Shown in pieces: positions 37,400 to 50,800 of a stretch of 64,000 bases of DNA; the stretch's first letter is position 1; every line of letters starts with the position of its first letter. The stretch lies in the NCBI GenBank assembly GCA_963678705.1, contig OY783214.1:11656001-11720000 (forward strand), written 5' to 3'. A program made the position numbers and the translations under genes. Below the pieces are notes generated by a model. That model was given only the letters and a program-made list of their open reading frames with translations, did no database searches and had not been told where the DNA came from. Source of the stretch: Panorpa germanica. Lineage: Eukaryota; Arthropoda; Insecta; Mecoptera; Panorpidae.

Positions 37400-40300
37400 T
37401 ACTTGAAGTGTCTGTAAAAGTTGATTACAACTTCAATTGTATTTCATACAATTACATATAACTGAAGAAGTATAGAAATGTTTTTGATGTAGCAACAAAA
37501 TAAATTTCATCACAAAGTTTTTCTTTAAATTATCCTCTTTAATGAGAAACATCTCTGTACGCAACGTACTCTGTACGATATAGCGAAATATAAAATTGTT
37601 ACATTAACAGAGTTGTTTAATTTACAGGCTTCTTTTTTAATAAATGGGTTCTTATTTATTTTACAACTCTTTTAGTACTTTTAATAAAGAACCAACATTT
37701 ACCACGTTCATTTGGTGTGGGACTGGAACTCGGGCCGAGACAGGGTGATACTGTTTTATGTTTATGTTAACTTGATGTATCAAGGATAATTCATCCAAAA
37801 AACTTTCGAAAAAATGTTTTGCATAATCCTTACATAAATCATGTTTATATTTAAAGTATAGTTCAAAAAAACATGTGGGTTCTACATTGTAAGGGTTAGG
37901 GGTATGTGAAGAAAAAAATTTAAATTACAATCGTAAATAATTTTATTTCTTAAACGCACTCGAAATTACACTCATGTGTGTTACTGTTTGGAATATATTA
38001 TAAGGGTTGAAGGGAAAGTTAAAATATATTCAAACTAGGGTAGGAAATAAACGATTTATAAATTTTCCAGCATTGATATTGGAAGATATATTTCTTTTCA
38101 ATAATAGAAAATCGAAATCTTATCGTACTGTTCCCCTAAATATTATCGCTTTGGAAATAGATCAATCTTTGGTGATTTTTGCATTTACCTTTTATAAAAT
38201 TGTTCAAGGCAATATATAAATATATTTTGACAATCACCGGCATAATTTTCGATAAACTGTTCTTTTCTTAAAATATTTATAAATTGCAACGATTAAATTT
38301 TTATTGAAGATGATTATCACATTTAATCCTTTTTCTGCTCTCTGAATTATTGCACCAGTAACTTCTATATCTTATAAATAAAATATTAAGCTTAAAGTTT
38401 ATATGATTTAATAAAATGGATAAAAGCTGATTAATCCTTTTACGCTCTAATAACTTTGATATTACTTTCTTAAAATAAGTCTGTCTGAGCTCACTAATAA
38501 GACTTTTATAAACGATAAAGTATTGTCGACTGTTACTATTAAGGTATTTAAGACGTTACATCAGTTTCATCATTTTACAAAATCGTTTTTTTATTTTTTA
38601 GTAGCCAAAACATCAAAGAAAATTGAAAGCTATTTCAGAGCACGTAGCTTTAATAGTACGACGATATTATATTAATAAAATATATTGAATTTGTGAATTA
38701 TGATGCTCTGTCCAACTCTTTTAGGAAAGACCCTCGTCTCATGTCATATATATCTATCTTCCTTTACATTTATTTGATTATATGTTACATAGAGAATACA
38801 GATCCACGTGCGACATTCAAGCTTGAAATGTTTGCAAAAGGTATTGTATACCAATCAACGTTTAATTCAATCCGCCCACTGTTTAACATATAACCTCAAC
38901 GAAAATTAGAGAATTATTAAATTAATTAGAAGAACAAAATAATTTGTAAAAGATTCCTTCACATATTTGTATTACACTCAATGAGAAAGTATTGAGGAGA
39001 TAAAGAAAAAATGTATTAGCCTATATTCCAGCTGAATTCAGGTACTTTATTTTGTAAGACTATAATTTTGTTGAAACCTGTAACTTATACCATAAACTAA
39101 CTATTATTCTGATTTTGTACTGTGAACAGACAACATCAAATTCTAAATTCAAATTGTATTTGTATTCTAAATTCATAATTCTATATTTATATTCAACGAA
39201 TACTAAACTGTATTTCGGTACAGATGATAAAACCTAAGGCTACACAAATTGTTCTTGTTAAAACAAGATCCATAACGATGTTCGGACCTATAGGTAAAGG
39301 AAATTTAAAAAGTTTTAAATAGTGCATGATAAGAAGAACGACTTACACAAGACTTATTAATTCGTACCTATTTATAGGGGTTCAACCAATTTGTAAATGG
39401 TGCACTGTTCAAATAAAGCAAAAGCTTTATTGCTAACAAAATACCCACATGTCAAACCCTTCCCGTGGGCATTAACTAACGTCAGAAGCTTTAAAGCTCT
39501 TAAAAAATTTGGTTATTATTTTCCGACATAAATTTACATTCTTTGACGTTAATAATATAAAACTTTTTTTTTATGCAAGATTATACAATGTTAAATAACA
39601 AATTAATATATTAGTATTTTTTATTATTTATTATATTAATCGTGTGCCTTTTGGCTTTGCAATCTTCATTATTATATTTCTTAATGCATTTCATATAAAT
39701 TCAAACTTAAAACTAAACTTAAACTATTCTAGACTATTACTACTTCGAACAGTACTTTCTGTTTCTTCTTTTCTTGATCCTCTCTCTTCATGTCTCCTTC
39801 TCCTTCATTTTCACATAAATTTACATTCTTTAAAACATTTTTTTTTTTGAATTTATTTAATATATTGTAAACTTCGGTAAATATTAAAACCTTACGTTAG
39901 GTAAAAAAATCACCTTAAATAGTAAAGGAGTTTACTCTTTATATTTAGACGGTACTTTGTTAGTAATGTTTATGAATAATTACGAGTGTGTAACAACAAA
40001 CTCCTAACTTAATGTTTAAATATGAATACACTTAAGAAAAACTTTGACTTATTTTCCCTACAACATCAAATCTCTTTCCACTACACAGGACTATCTCAAT
40101 ATATTACGAAATGAAAGTTTCACATGAAATCTATTTTACGTCTATTATATGTCAATTTTATGCGTCAAAAATCATTAATTCTCTTCTTTATGTGCAATCA
40201 GCTATAGGCATTAGTTTTATGTTTTCTTTTCTCATTGTTGAACTACATTTGATTCTAAGTATACTAATAGACTTTGTGACGTACTTTGAATAATGGAATA

Positions 40301-42680
40301 CTTTGGAAATCCATCAATGATTCTACCTCTCAGTGCCGTACCTTGGGGGAGTACCGTTCGCACAGTGTTTTCTTATAAGTACGCCGGTGTAAAACGGTCC
40401 AGATACAATTAATTTCGCGAGGAAGCTAAACAGTAAAAAAGTCTTTGTACGTCACTGCTCTTTCGTCCTGACTTCTGAGACATAGGTTCGGCGAAATGGT
40501 GTATTTAATTGCTATGTTTAAGAGTTCATAAAATAAGATTTAGAAAATCGGTAAAAGGAAACGTTATCTAGCTTTTTTTAAGAGATCATATAAAATATAT
40601 ATTATAAAAACAGTAAAAGTTTCTATTTAACTTCGATAAACGTGTCACTTTTAAATAATTCGAAATACCATTGTTTGCTTTCTAGACTTTAGAATTTTGA
40701 CTTGCCTTAGAGGTTAGTATAGGTCCAGTATAGCCTAAGATTCAGGGCCGCTATAAGGCATAGACAACATAGAGACCCGTGCCACACAAAGAAGAATCAG
40801 AATTAATAAATTATTTTTTAATACCAGTCTTTGGAAGATATAACATTTTCTTTCTTTTTTTTAGGTCTCACGGAGATTTTTTACCAATAAAATCATGTTT
40901 CAATATTTCGAAGAAATGGCCTTTTATTTCTAGCTCTTCATGACAGATTTTCAGGAACAAATTAAAAAAAATAATTTCAACACCAAAAAAAAACAAATAA
41001 CAAAAATTTGAAGTGTAGAGATTTATGTAGTGAGATAATTTTAAAAATATATCTCTCTTTTTAAATGGAAAGCAAAGCCATCGAGCATGTACAATTTTTA
41101 AGTAAAATATACTCGCATTTAAAAAAAGGCAAAATGCACCAGTTGCAATTGAATTGAATGCATGAATTCGTAGCTTCAAATACGTTCAAAGTATTGTCTT
41201 ACATTCTCTAGTAAATGCACCGCTACAATAATATTCCTTGTTATTGGAACTTGAATTTATCCCAGCATAAAAGCTTGTCTATGTTGTACTACTTCAATAA
41301 TATTTACATTATAGTACATGGTGCTCCACAAATACAAATAAATATTTTTGGATTTTTTCAGACTTTTTAATTAACTAATTTCTAAATAGAAATATTTGTG
41401 TATGAAACAGCGGTGCAATTCTTATTACATATATTTTAGTTACATTATAATTTATTTTGAAGAGGTGATATTTTGTAACACCCGGTTGTATTCTTAATTA
41501 TCAAGCGTTTAAAAAAACACACTTGAGCACTATGTGAGCACCAAGACGAGTTCTTGAATAACACCATTAGGTTAATTATATTTGTGAAGCATATGCAAGT
41601 ACGGAAGACAAACACAGGTGGCAGCACCAGTCGTTTTTATAAGTTTAATCGTATTGTTAATGTTCTTTTTTTCCTACAACATTGCAACTTATTTTATCGT
41701 GAATTAAACTATTCTCGTATGACGCATGTAAATGATTATATTTAATTTTTTAAATATAAACAGAAGATTACATATAATTTATCTCAGAGCAATTATCTTT
41801 AACAAACCACACATACAGTTTTTGTAAGTAATTTTAATTGTATTTCATAAACGTTTTTCTGTAATATTAGATTTGCGATTAAAACTCTGGTTTATTTGCA
41901 AAGTAAAATTAATGTTGTTGTAGATAATATAATATAGATATGAATAAAGCAAAAAGGTTCAATAAATCAAATAAATAGCCCATTAGTAGATATTGTACTA
42001 CAGGAACCACAAACAGGATGTAGAGTATTTAACATCTTGGTGTTTTAAAGCCTGTTTCTTGACATCGTTTTATGCTGACTATTTTCGATGTATTACATTG
42101 TGGTTGTCAAGGTAACCAGTTAATTTTAACCTTCTCTAAACTACATATGATAAATATTAAACCTTTAAGTACAGTACCATTCTCACCTACAGTTTTAGTT
42201 ATAATTTATTTTTTAGTTACAAGAATAGAAGAGCAGCTATATGGATAATAGTTTACTGCATATATGTTTTATTCTTATTTTTTTATGCTTTTAATTTTTA
42301 TAAGCATGCTTTATTCAAATTATTACCCTAATTAATTATTATCTCACTAACAGAACTTTCTATAGCGACTGAATTCCCTAAGGTTATACTACCGATACTA
42401 ACGCCCCGCGCCGCTCTGGTTCATAGCACGAAGACAGTGATCCAATGAAATAGAAACTTTTTTTTTAACACAAAAGAAGTCTGAAAAATGTAATTTATTT
42501 TATAGGACAAGCCGACTTAATGTTCATTTGGTATTTGTATAGCATCTTTCAACAAGAGTGGTAATTTTAAATAATTAGCTAATTTCAAGGTTCATTTTCT
42601 AACTTGGAATAAACTGAATATAAAAAATAAATTTTATTCAGTCAAATCATTATCAAAAAAAAGTCTTATTAAATATTTTT
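37400..42680. other. Intergenic DNA between receptor and lectin
   Basis: No exon recognised. Isolated hAT-like ends: CAGTGCCGTACCTTGGGG at about 40331 and CAGGGCCGCTATAAGGC at about 40743. The rest is AT-rich without structure I can name. Confidence 0.4.
39640..39810 (-). repeat. ~170-bp purine-rich dispersed repeat (copy 2)
   Basis: Reverse complement of the 27878-28050 unit with about 90% identity, followed downstream by a T run (39838-39849). Confidence 0.7.
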
Positions 42681-42684
42681 TCAT

Positions 42685-42970
42685 CGTGGAGAAGGGGTAG
42701 CAGATTCAGAACATTTGATCTACCAATGTACAGAAACGGAGGCCTACAGAAATAATTTGTACAGAGTTTTGGTGAAAAAGGAGTGGTGTTGCCAACGAGG
42801 TGGCCAGTGTGCTTAGTCATAGACAGGTTATGGCATAAAGCGGGGTTAAAAGTTTAGGTAGTAATAATAATAATGAAATGTAAATAGATAAAATGTAAAT
42901 AAAATGAAGTAAGAAGGGCGAAAAAAGGACCGTGGTCCTAAGAAGCCCGTGAAGTATTAATAAAAAAAAA
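42685..42970 (+). pseudogene. 3' end of a non-LTR retrotransposon (LINE subfamily 2)
   Basis: Frame from 42688 reads GEGVADSEHLIYQC (same zinc-knuckle-like region as above, with the first cysteines lost), stop at about 42810, 3' UTR ending CCTAAGAAGCCCGTGAAGTA and a poly(A) tract. Confidence 0.75.
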
Positions 42971-43723
42971 ATCATTATCAAAAAAAAATGTTATTAAATA
43001 TTTTTTCAAGTGCTTTGGCTAATTACGTATGAAACTGATTTGTTTCATTTAATCGTAGACATGGAATTCTACAAATTACGAGTCATTGCAGAATAATTTG
43101 AAGTTGCCATAGACCATGTTATTATTGATGGTCCAACTTGAGTGCCAAAGACAATGATTTATGATTCTATGCTGTATGGTTAGTTTTATAAATTTACATA
43201 TGAAAGAGACGTTGAAATCAATAGACATTTCACAGTCTAGTTCTTACATGTGTTGTTTTTAAAACACAAGAACCCATGTCAAATTACAAACTGATGTTAA
43301 AAACATATTATAATTGTCAGGTTTTGGTTAATGTAATGTAAAGGTTAGTATGAGAGTTGACGTACAAATTGTGTAATCAGTTTTAAGGCATTTTTAGACG
43401 AGCAGATCATTTCTCCAATCAGTTTCCATTTCTTTTTTTATTTATTTTAGAATTTGAGGCGATTTCAACCATTTCATTTTAATACAATTTAGCTTTCACA
43501 CAGAATTCAATTTACACGTCCGCTCTGTTCTCTGATCATCCTAATTGCGAGTTCAAAGAGTTCTTGTGCTTCGTATTAAGTGTACTGCGGATATATAGAT
43601 AAAGGCTGTCTAATTGCAGTAGTCTCAGCGAGTTAGTTGTGCATTTATACTGAAGCAGACTTTAAGAGAACTGATGGTGAGCGGTGACGGCTAAAAATAT
43701 ATAGTATTAGGATTTTTTCAATG

Positions 43724-43916
43724 AAAAGTCAATAAGAATCAATTGCAATCGAATATGTATACCGTCAGGTCTGTGCCGTCCCGTGTTCTCCGTATTGCCA
43801 GACACGTATCCAGGTCCATAAATTTCGAAAGAGTTTCATCAATATCCCTGATGACCTTTGTTCCTCTGTTTGATGTCGTTACTAGGCCTGAGTTGAACTC
43901 ATTGCTATATGTCAAA
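43724..43916 (-). pseudogene. Unidentified coding-like block
   Basis: On the minus strand an open frame of about 60 codons has protein-like composition (NSGLVTTSNRGTKVIRDID, then a CLAIRRTRDGTDLTVYIF run) in otherwise noncoding DNA. It is bounded by a possible acceptor (ACATATAG at 43906/43905) and a possible donor (GACG|GTATAC at 43763/43762). The upstream sequence has stops. Could be a lone exon, a gene relic or a transposon fragment. I do not recognise it. Confidence 0.3.
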
Positions 43917-44391
43917 TAGCGTTAACAATTGCAAACAAAATCCTGAGAGGATTGCTTTCCCACATGACTAAATCCTATCGGATTCAATTATAACTTTGAT
44001 TATTTATCACTAACTTCAATAGCTCGACCAGAACGTAAAAATTCTATAGAAAGGTAATTTTTTGAACTAATGTTTACACGTGCGTTCTGTCAACCATTCA
44101 ATGCCATATACTTCACATATCTCTCAGCAATATTCTCACCGAAATGGAAATAAAGAACTAAAATGTTTCGAAAATACCAGATTTTGCACTTTATATTAAA
44201 GTTAACACTAAACTAATAACTGCAAAAGAAATTACACGCAACTTGTATCTAAAGTAACCTAAAAGTGACATCTATCAAATGTTAAAATGAAAAAAAATAA
44301 ATAACATTTACGAAAGTACTTCAAAAAGAATCCATTTTTGAAAATAGAAATTACTTTCTTGCCAACCTTAAACTTGTATATATTCAACGTC

Positions 44392-44526
44392 GAGTGCCGA
44401 ATTAGGAGGTATGGGCCCCTAATTATTTTCCGAATAAAAAGAATAATTTCATCAAGTCAATCAAAAATTTATTGCTTTTATCTCCATTGTGGGGGCCCCG
44501 CCTGCCCTTCGTCAAATCCGGGCCTG
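44392..44526 (+). mobile_element. 135-bp hAT-like short element (family D), second copy
   Basis: Perfect 8-bp duplication TCAACGTC at 44384-44391 and 44527-44534. Shares ATTATTTTCCGAATAAAA and the CAAATCCGGG end with the copy at 19665. It sits about 300 bp upstream of the lectin start codon. Confidence 0.9.
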
Positions 44527-44823
44527 TCAACGTCTAATATCTTTTTAAAAGTATATTCTAATTATCAGAAGAAGATATTACTAACTACATTATACTTGTT
44601 TTGACTCATATCATATAGTCGGGTATTTACGTTGTTATTCTTTTTGGAACTGATAATTTGAGTCCGGGGATCCCAGATTCCAGTTGTTTCAGCTGACCTA
44701 CTTGATTAGTAATGTGTAAGGTTATCTCATCTTTGCATATAGCATAAATAAGGAAACTTATTTCAAGATGTTACAGTATTCATTTATATTTTGTTAAAGA
44801 TACATAACTTAGATATTCCCACA

Positions 44824-47800
44824 ATGAAGTTATGGATTTGTTTACTGTTTACTTTTGCTTATAGCTGTACAGGTGATAGCTTATTAGATGCAGCAATTGA
44901 AGAGGACAGGTAATTAATAAGAAAAAACCTTTACTCGTATTTTATGAGACAATTTAATAGACAGTGTATTTCTTTTCAGTTCCGAATCATTACAAAAACA
45001 AACAATTACTCTTCTAAAAGAATTGGAAACTAAAATAACATTATCTAACAATGCGCTTGAAACTCTTATGCAACGCACATCAGTCGAAGAGTATCCAGGT
45101 AATATTTATATTAAATTAAAGTTAAGGCAAGACTTTAGTATATATAATATTGGATATAATATTAAAACGTTATCCGCCTTACAAATAAACCTGTTATAAA
45201 ATTTATACCAGGTATAAACTGATAATAAGTCTGTACGGACGGGCTTTATACTTGGTATACATTTTATAACAGGTAATCCAGTATCGTAGGTGAATTGGGA
45301 TGAAGGAGCTAATTCTAACAAGTTGTGAATAAAATATTATTAAAGAAAATAAACAACGTTTTACTTTTTTGACAATATCTTTGATTCTATTTGTTTTACG
45401 ACTACAAAAGTTATGTTACAAAACAAAGATAAGAAAATTTTCTACAAAAAAGGTTCTAAATATTTATTGCAAACAAGGAATGGTTTTTATTAAAACTATG
45501 ATAAATTGAAATATAGAACGGTGGCACAATAAATAAGAACAGAATTTATTTCGTGGTTACCGCGTGTTTTTGGGGTCATTTACGCAAATAAAACCTATCA
45601 ATATTTCATGTCACATATTGGCATAAATTTTGGCGCTAATATATTAAAAAAGTGCATAAATTCGTAAGCTTAAGTTTAACGTTTCAAATTAGTTTGGTTT
45701 TTAAACGTATAATTCTTATTTATTTATAATTTCACTAGAACGAAATATTTGCAACTTTTACTATTCCAAACCTATATCTGAATACCATCTCCTATGAAAT
45801 TGTTCTCTTAAATTTATTCCAGATCTCCTTTTTTTCTCACTAACACCCCCAAAGCTAACCTTACCATATATTGCACATGTCCCAAAAATGATAAAAAATA
45901 TTACGGCTCATTATAGATTCCCAAGCTGTCCCGGAAGACTGCTCTGAAGTACAACTCAAGGGTTATAGGTCAGGTGTTTATCAAGTTCGACCCTTAGGTG
46001 CTCCGAAGCCCTACATCGTATACTGCGACTTAGATCATGATGGGGGACGATGGACGGTATGTGTGAAGTCAATATATTTCAACCATAAATTTACCTTCAA
46101 ATGACCCAATAAAATTTTACAACTTAAAACACAATAATTTTAGTCAAGATAATTGTAGAAGAGTTTTTCTTTTCTTTAAGTGTTTTTTATGTTTTATTTA
46201 ATACAGTTTACAGCAATAAATTCTAATTCTTTACATCATAAGTAATTACGTTTAGTATAAAGTGTTATTTTTCAACGGAAAAAACAAACAATGCTAAGTC
46301 AAACTTTCTTTCATATTGTTTCAAGGCAACAGTGTTTTATGAAGTAAAATGCTTCTATTAATGCAAACATTATAATTTTTAAGGTGCTACAAAACAGATT
46401 TAATGGAAAAGTTGACTTTTACCGTAACTTCAGTGACTACTCGGAAGGGTTCGGTGAAATAACGGGAGAACATTGGGCAGGGCTGGAAACAATGCATCAA
46501 GTAAGCCAAGCTTTTATTAATAAGTAATAATTCAAACGTAACTAGGGGAAAGTTGAACAAAATCCCTTCTTTAATATTAAATAAGATATTACAAATCATA
46601 CAATGAAAGAAGGAATATTGTTTAAGGAAGCACGGGACATTACTGTTACTTTCTTGATTTCTATTTTTACATAGCTGTCGTCATTTTATAACTTTTTAGC
46701 GATGCCTTTTAACATTAATCATTTCTCAAATGACTATTTTTCAATGACCAATTTAGACTACACATGCTCACCCAAAGCAATCTGCAGGAGTCAAATAGGT
46801 TACAAAATAGATTAGATGCGATAAATTTTCTTTGTTTGTAAGATAACAGTGGAGGATAAAAATAGCTTAATTTGTCAAGAAAAAAACGTCTAGTGTTAAA
46901 GATCGGTTTAAAATAAAGTGCCAATACTAAGTGCACAATTTATACTGAACTAAACAGATATGCAATTTAATTTTCAATATAAATAATTGTTAATTATTTA
47001 ACTACTGCTTGCTACTTTGAAAGTTGTGTAATTAAAATTTTTTAACTGGAGATAAGAGAGGATATCTGACTCATGCTGGTGAATTTTCAAACATTTTGTG
47101 ATATTGGATAAACTATATTTATTCCTCAATACTGTTCAATAATCAAAGATTAAAGTCAGTGAAACAGTTAGAGTTAATGCTTAGCACCAGGCTGCTCTGT
47201 CCTCGGGTTCAGTTCTCGGACTAACGTGTAATATTTCTAGGTTTGGTTGTTATTTCAGTTAGTTTAATATTTAAAGTGTACAATTAAAAATTTATAAGAC
47301 AGTGGCGTATATATACATATGTTATATATTTTATGGTGGCTTCGACACCATAAAAGCATACAACATTGTAGGAGGTTGTAAGTGAACGAATTTCTGTCAA
47401 AAATAGCCCAATGTTAAACACGTTCAAATTGTTTTAACTTACTTACTAAATTACAAAATTAGTATATTTGTGATTTCATTTATGAAATATTACATATATT
47501 GAATTATTTAAAAGATCCTATCCCTATATATCAAAATTATATCGCTCCGTGCTGTCTTAATTTTCATTTATAAAATATTTGTAAACCAGATTATATTTTT
47601 ATATTAGTTATGTCATAATAACTCATTAATGAAATTTAATTTTAATTAATTTCTTTAAGGATACAGGATATTATAAAACTTTTAAAGAAACATTTCTTAA
47701 AAAATCTGAATAAAAACAATAATTTTTCTATTGTCTAGACAAAACTTTAACGTAATAAATGCACGCGGCAAACTTTTACAAGATAGTAGTTTTAAACTTA

Positions 47801-50800
47801 CATGAAAACATATCCATCAATCTAATCTGCTTTTATTTAGCCAGGTATTCTGTCAAGCAGACTGGTAACACTGATAAGAAAACATGTTTTTGAATTCTTT
47901 TACAAGATTAAAATATTCTAACCACATTTTCGGAACCTTGTCTCATCTATCTCTTGTTGTTTTTTTAGATCACTAGTCGTCGAGACTATGAATTATACAT
48001 TGAACTAGAGGATTTTGATGGCGAAAAAAAGTATGCTCTTTACAAAAAGTTTGTCATTGGATCTAAAGAAGATGGATACCGTCTGATAATTGGCAATTAC
48101 TCCGGAGATGCAGGTTTGTAAATAAGAAATATCTTGTTCTATAATTTTTATAGAACAGCTTGGTACTGAAATAACTTATTAAGTGATTAATTAGGTAATA
48201 GTGAATTTTTGATCGATCACATCTCTAGCTGTCATTCCCAATCTTTCAATTGCTCGTTGACTATTTCTTACATTTTCTTGCATTCCTACATTGTTTATGG
48301 TTTTTGACATTTACAATAGAGTTCCTTCCTTTTTTACGTTCTCTCCTCCTTCCATCGTTGTCTTTCTTGTTTCAATTTTAGTGTTGTTATCCATCCTGTT
48401 CCTTTACCTTCCCTTTTCTCGTCTTCCCATCCATATTCTTCTTTTTACTTTGTCGCCCAGTTTTGTTCTACATCTGTGTTGCTCCCATTTAACTTCTGTT
48501 TCATTTATTCCCTTCAACTTATAATTTCGCTACCTTTTCCTATCCACCAGTACTTTGTAGGACGACTTCTGTTCCGTTTCTGATTATTTTATTTGATCCT
48601 ATCATTCACCGTCTTTCTTTATGTTCCAGGTGATTCGATGATTGGTCACAGCAATTATAAATTCTCAACTTTCGACGTGGACAATGACATCCACGAAGAC
48701 AGCTGCGCAAAGTTATTTCAGGGAGCGTGGTGGTATACCAAATGTCATTCCAGGTAAACGATCATTATTAATAAACAATAGCCAGAGGCGGCCTTAGGTA
48801 CGTAAATATATATGCAGAGTCTCTTGTCAGTTATACCATAACTGAAGTTTAACTGAGTATTAATAATCTGAAAAAATATGATATTTTCGCCGCGAAAAAA
48901 ATATAATATTTTCTACGCGAAAAAAATAATATTTTCAAGAGGGATTTCTAAAGAACGAGGCGCGAGATCCAAATAGATATATAGTAATGAATTTTTCTAC
49001 TTGGGTTGTTGCGCGAGAATGCGAGGCCCCGGGCGGTTGCTCTGCTTGCCACCCCCTAAGGCCGCCTCTGACAATGGCAATCATAATGATGAGTACAAGG
49101 TGGGGTAATGAATTTGAATTGTTAACTTTGTAGCAATCTGAATGGTCTGTATTTACTTGGAGAAACCAAACGATATGCTGCTGGAATTGTTTGGAACCCA
49201 TGGAGGGGCCATTACTACTCACTAAGAACTTCCAAGATGATGATTAGACCTATTGTAAGTGTATTTTAAGTGTACATTTAGCTTAAAACACTTCTTGCAG
49301 TCCGTACAATTAAGCATTCTATTATGTTTTAACATTTTATTATTATGCTATTTTGTTTTGCAGATAAAACAAGAAAAAGCTGCCGCTTTGTGTCAACAAG
49401 AAAATGTCGAGATTGTCGAGAAAGGGTAATTACAGCTTCTAGTGTTATCATTGTAGTTTTCTATAGTTCAAATTACGAGGGTTCGGCGGTGACTCATACT
49501 TAAAACAAGTAGTGGAGTATAAACTGCCGATATAACTAAAAAGCATTGACTCACTTATTTTTCTATGATTTATATAGAAACGAATAAGACAAAATTCATT
49601 ATCGTTTTTATAGATTTATACCGCTCTTATAACCTCTTTTAAGTATAAATCGCCGCCGAACTATCGTGATTTGGACTATAGTTATTTATTTATTATGTAA
49701 TAGTACGCTCGATACAGTAAAGTGTACAATATTTTTGGCAGCTATTTTTAAGCAAAACATTTATTTATTTATTTCAGATATGTAAAAGAAGTTCAAGAGC
49801 AGAACAAACAAGTTTTAGAAGAAGTTAGTAGGTACGTAAATATTTATGCAGAGTCTCTTGTCAGTTATACCATAACTGAAGTTTAACTGAGTATTAATAA
49901 TCTGTGCTTTCAACTGATAGTTTCCGGTGGTCCGGCATTGTGTTACGATACCTTTCCTTTATTTTATATTAAATACAATTCTCAAAACTATTTCATAATA
50001 TTTTATAATTTCAGACTTAAAAAAGATATGGATGGAATCAATAAAAGGTAATATTACAAAGCGTTATACAAATGTGTATGAGTATGATCTTTTATTATAT
50101 TATTCATTCTATTTTAAATTAAAAACAGATTTGAATCTTTTGAAAATATTCTAACTAAACTAACGGACAAACTAGCATCGTTTGAAACAGCTATAAATGG
50201 ATTATCAAAGAATAATGAAGAAATTCAAGCAGGTAAGAATCAAAACGTGTTTTATACATTTTATCTTTATTTTACAAAATATGTTAATAACAATATTTTA
50301 CATAACAAATCAATTTAGCATATAGAACCGCCGTCGAAGAGAATGAAATTCCTGAAGATTGTGCTTTCGTTAAAGGAACTGTATCTGGAGTATACAAAAT
50401 TAAACCTCCCGGTGCAAAAGAAGCTTTCCCAGTTTACTGTGAATTGAATCTCTTGGATCAAAAATGGACGGTAATGCAATTTTAGTTTACTTTCGTAAAA
50501 GAAAGTCTTAATATAACATTTTCTCTAAAATTTTCTTAATTTCCGGTGTTTCAATTTCCAAACTTAAAGCAGCTGACCTAATTTCTAAGTTGTAAGTTGA
50601 CTGATTCACTTACCCCATTTATTTCAGTTAAACCAAGAAGTTAAAAAGTTGAAATCAAAGTTTTTCTTTGTATCAAGTGTAAAGTTATCCCTGTTTTAAT
50701 ATTTTGCCCAGAAAATATTTTCTTTACATCCATTTTCCATTATCTTTATATATTTTGTGATTATTTGAGTATAACTTTTAGGTAATACAAGCAAGAACAG

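Noticed and set aside
37077..37406. 109-codon plus-strand ORF
   Set aside because: It is a shadow frame through a SINE copy.
40868..41179. 103-codon minus-strand ORF
   Set aside because: Phe/Leu/Lys-rich composition expected from AT-rich DNA, no motif and no splice context.
48935..49222. 95-codon minus-strand ORF
   Set aside because: Runs through the hAT-like element and antisense to lectin exon 7.
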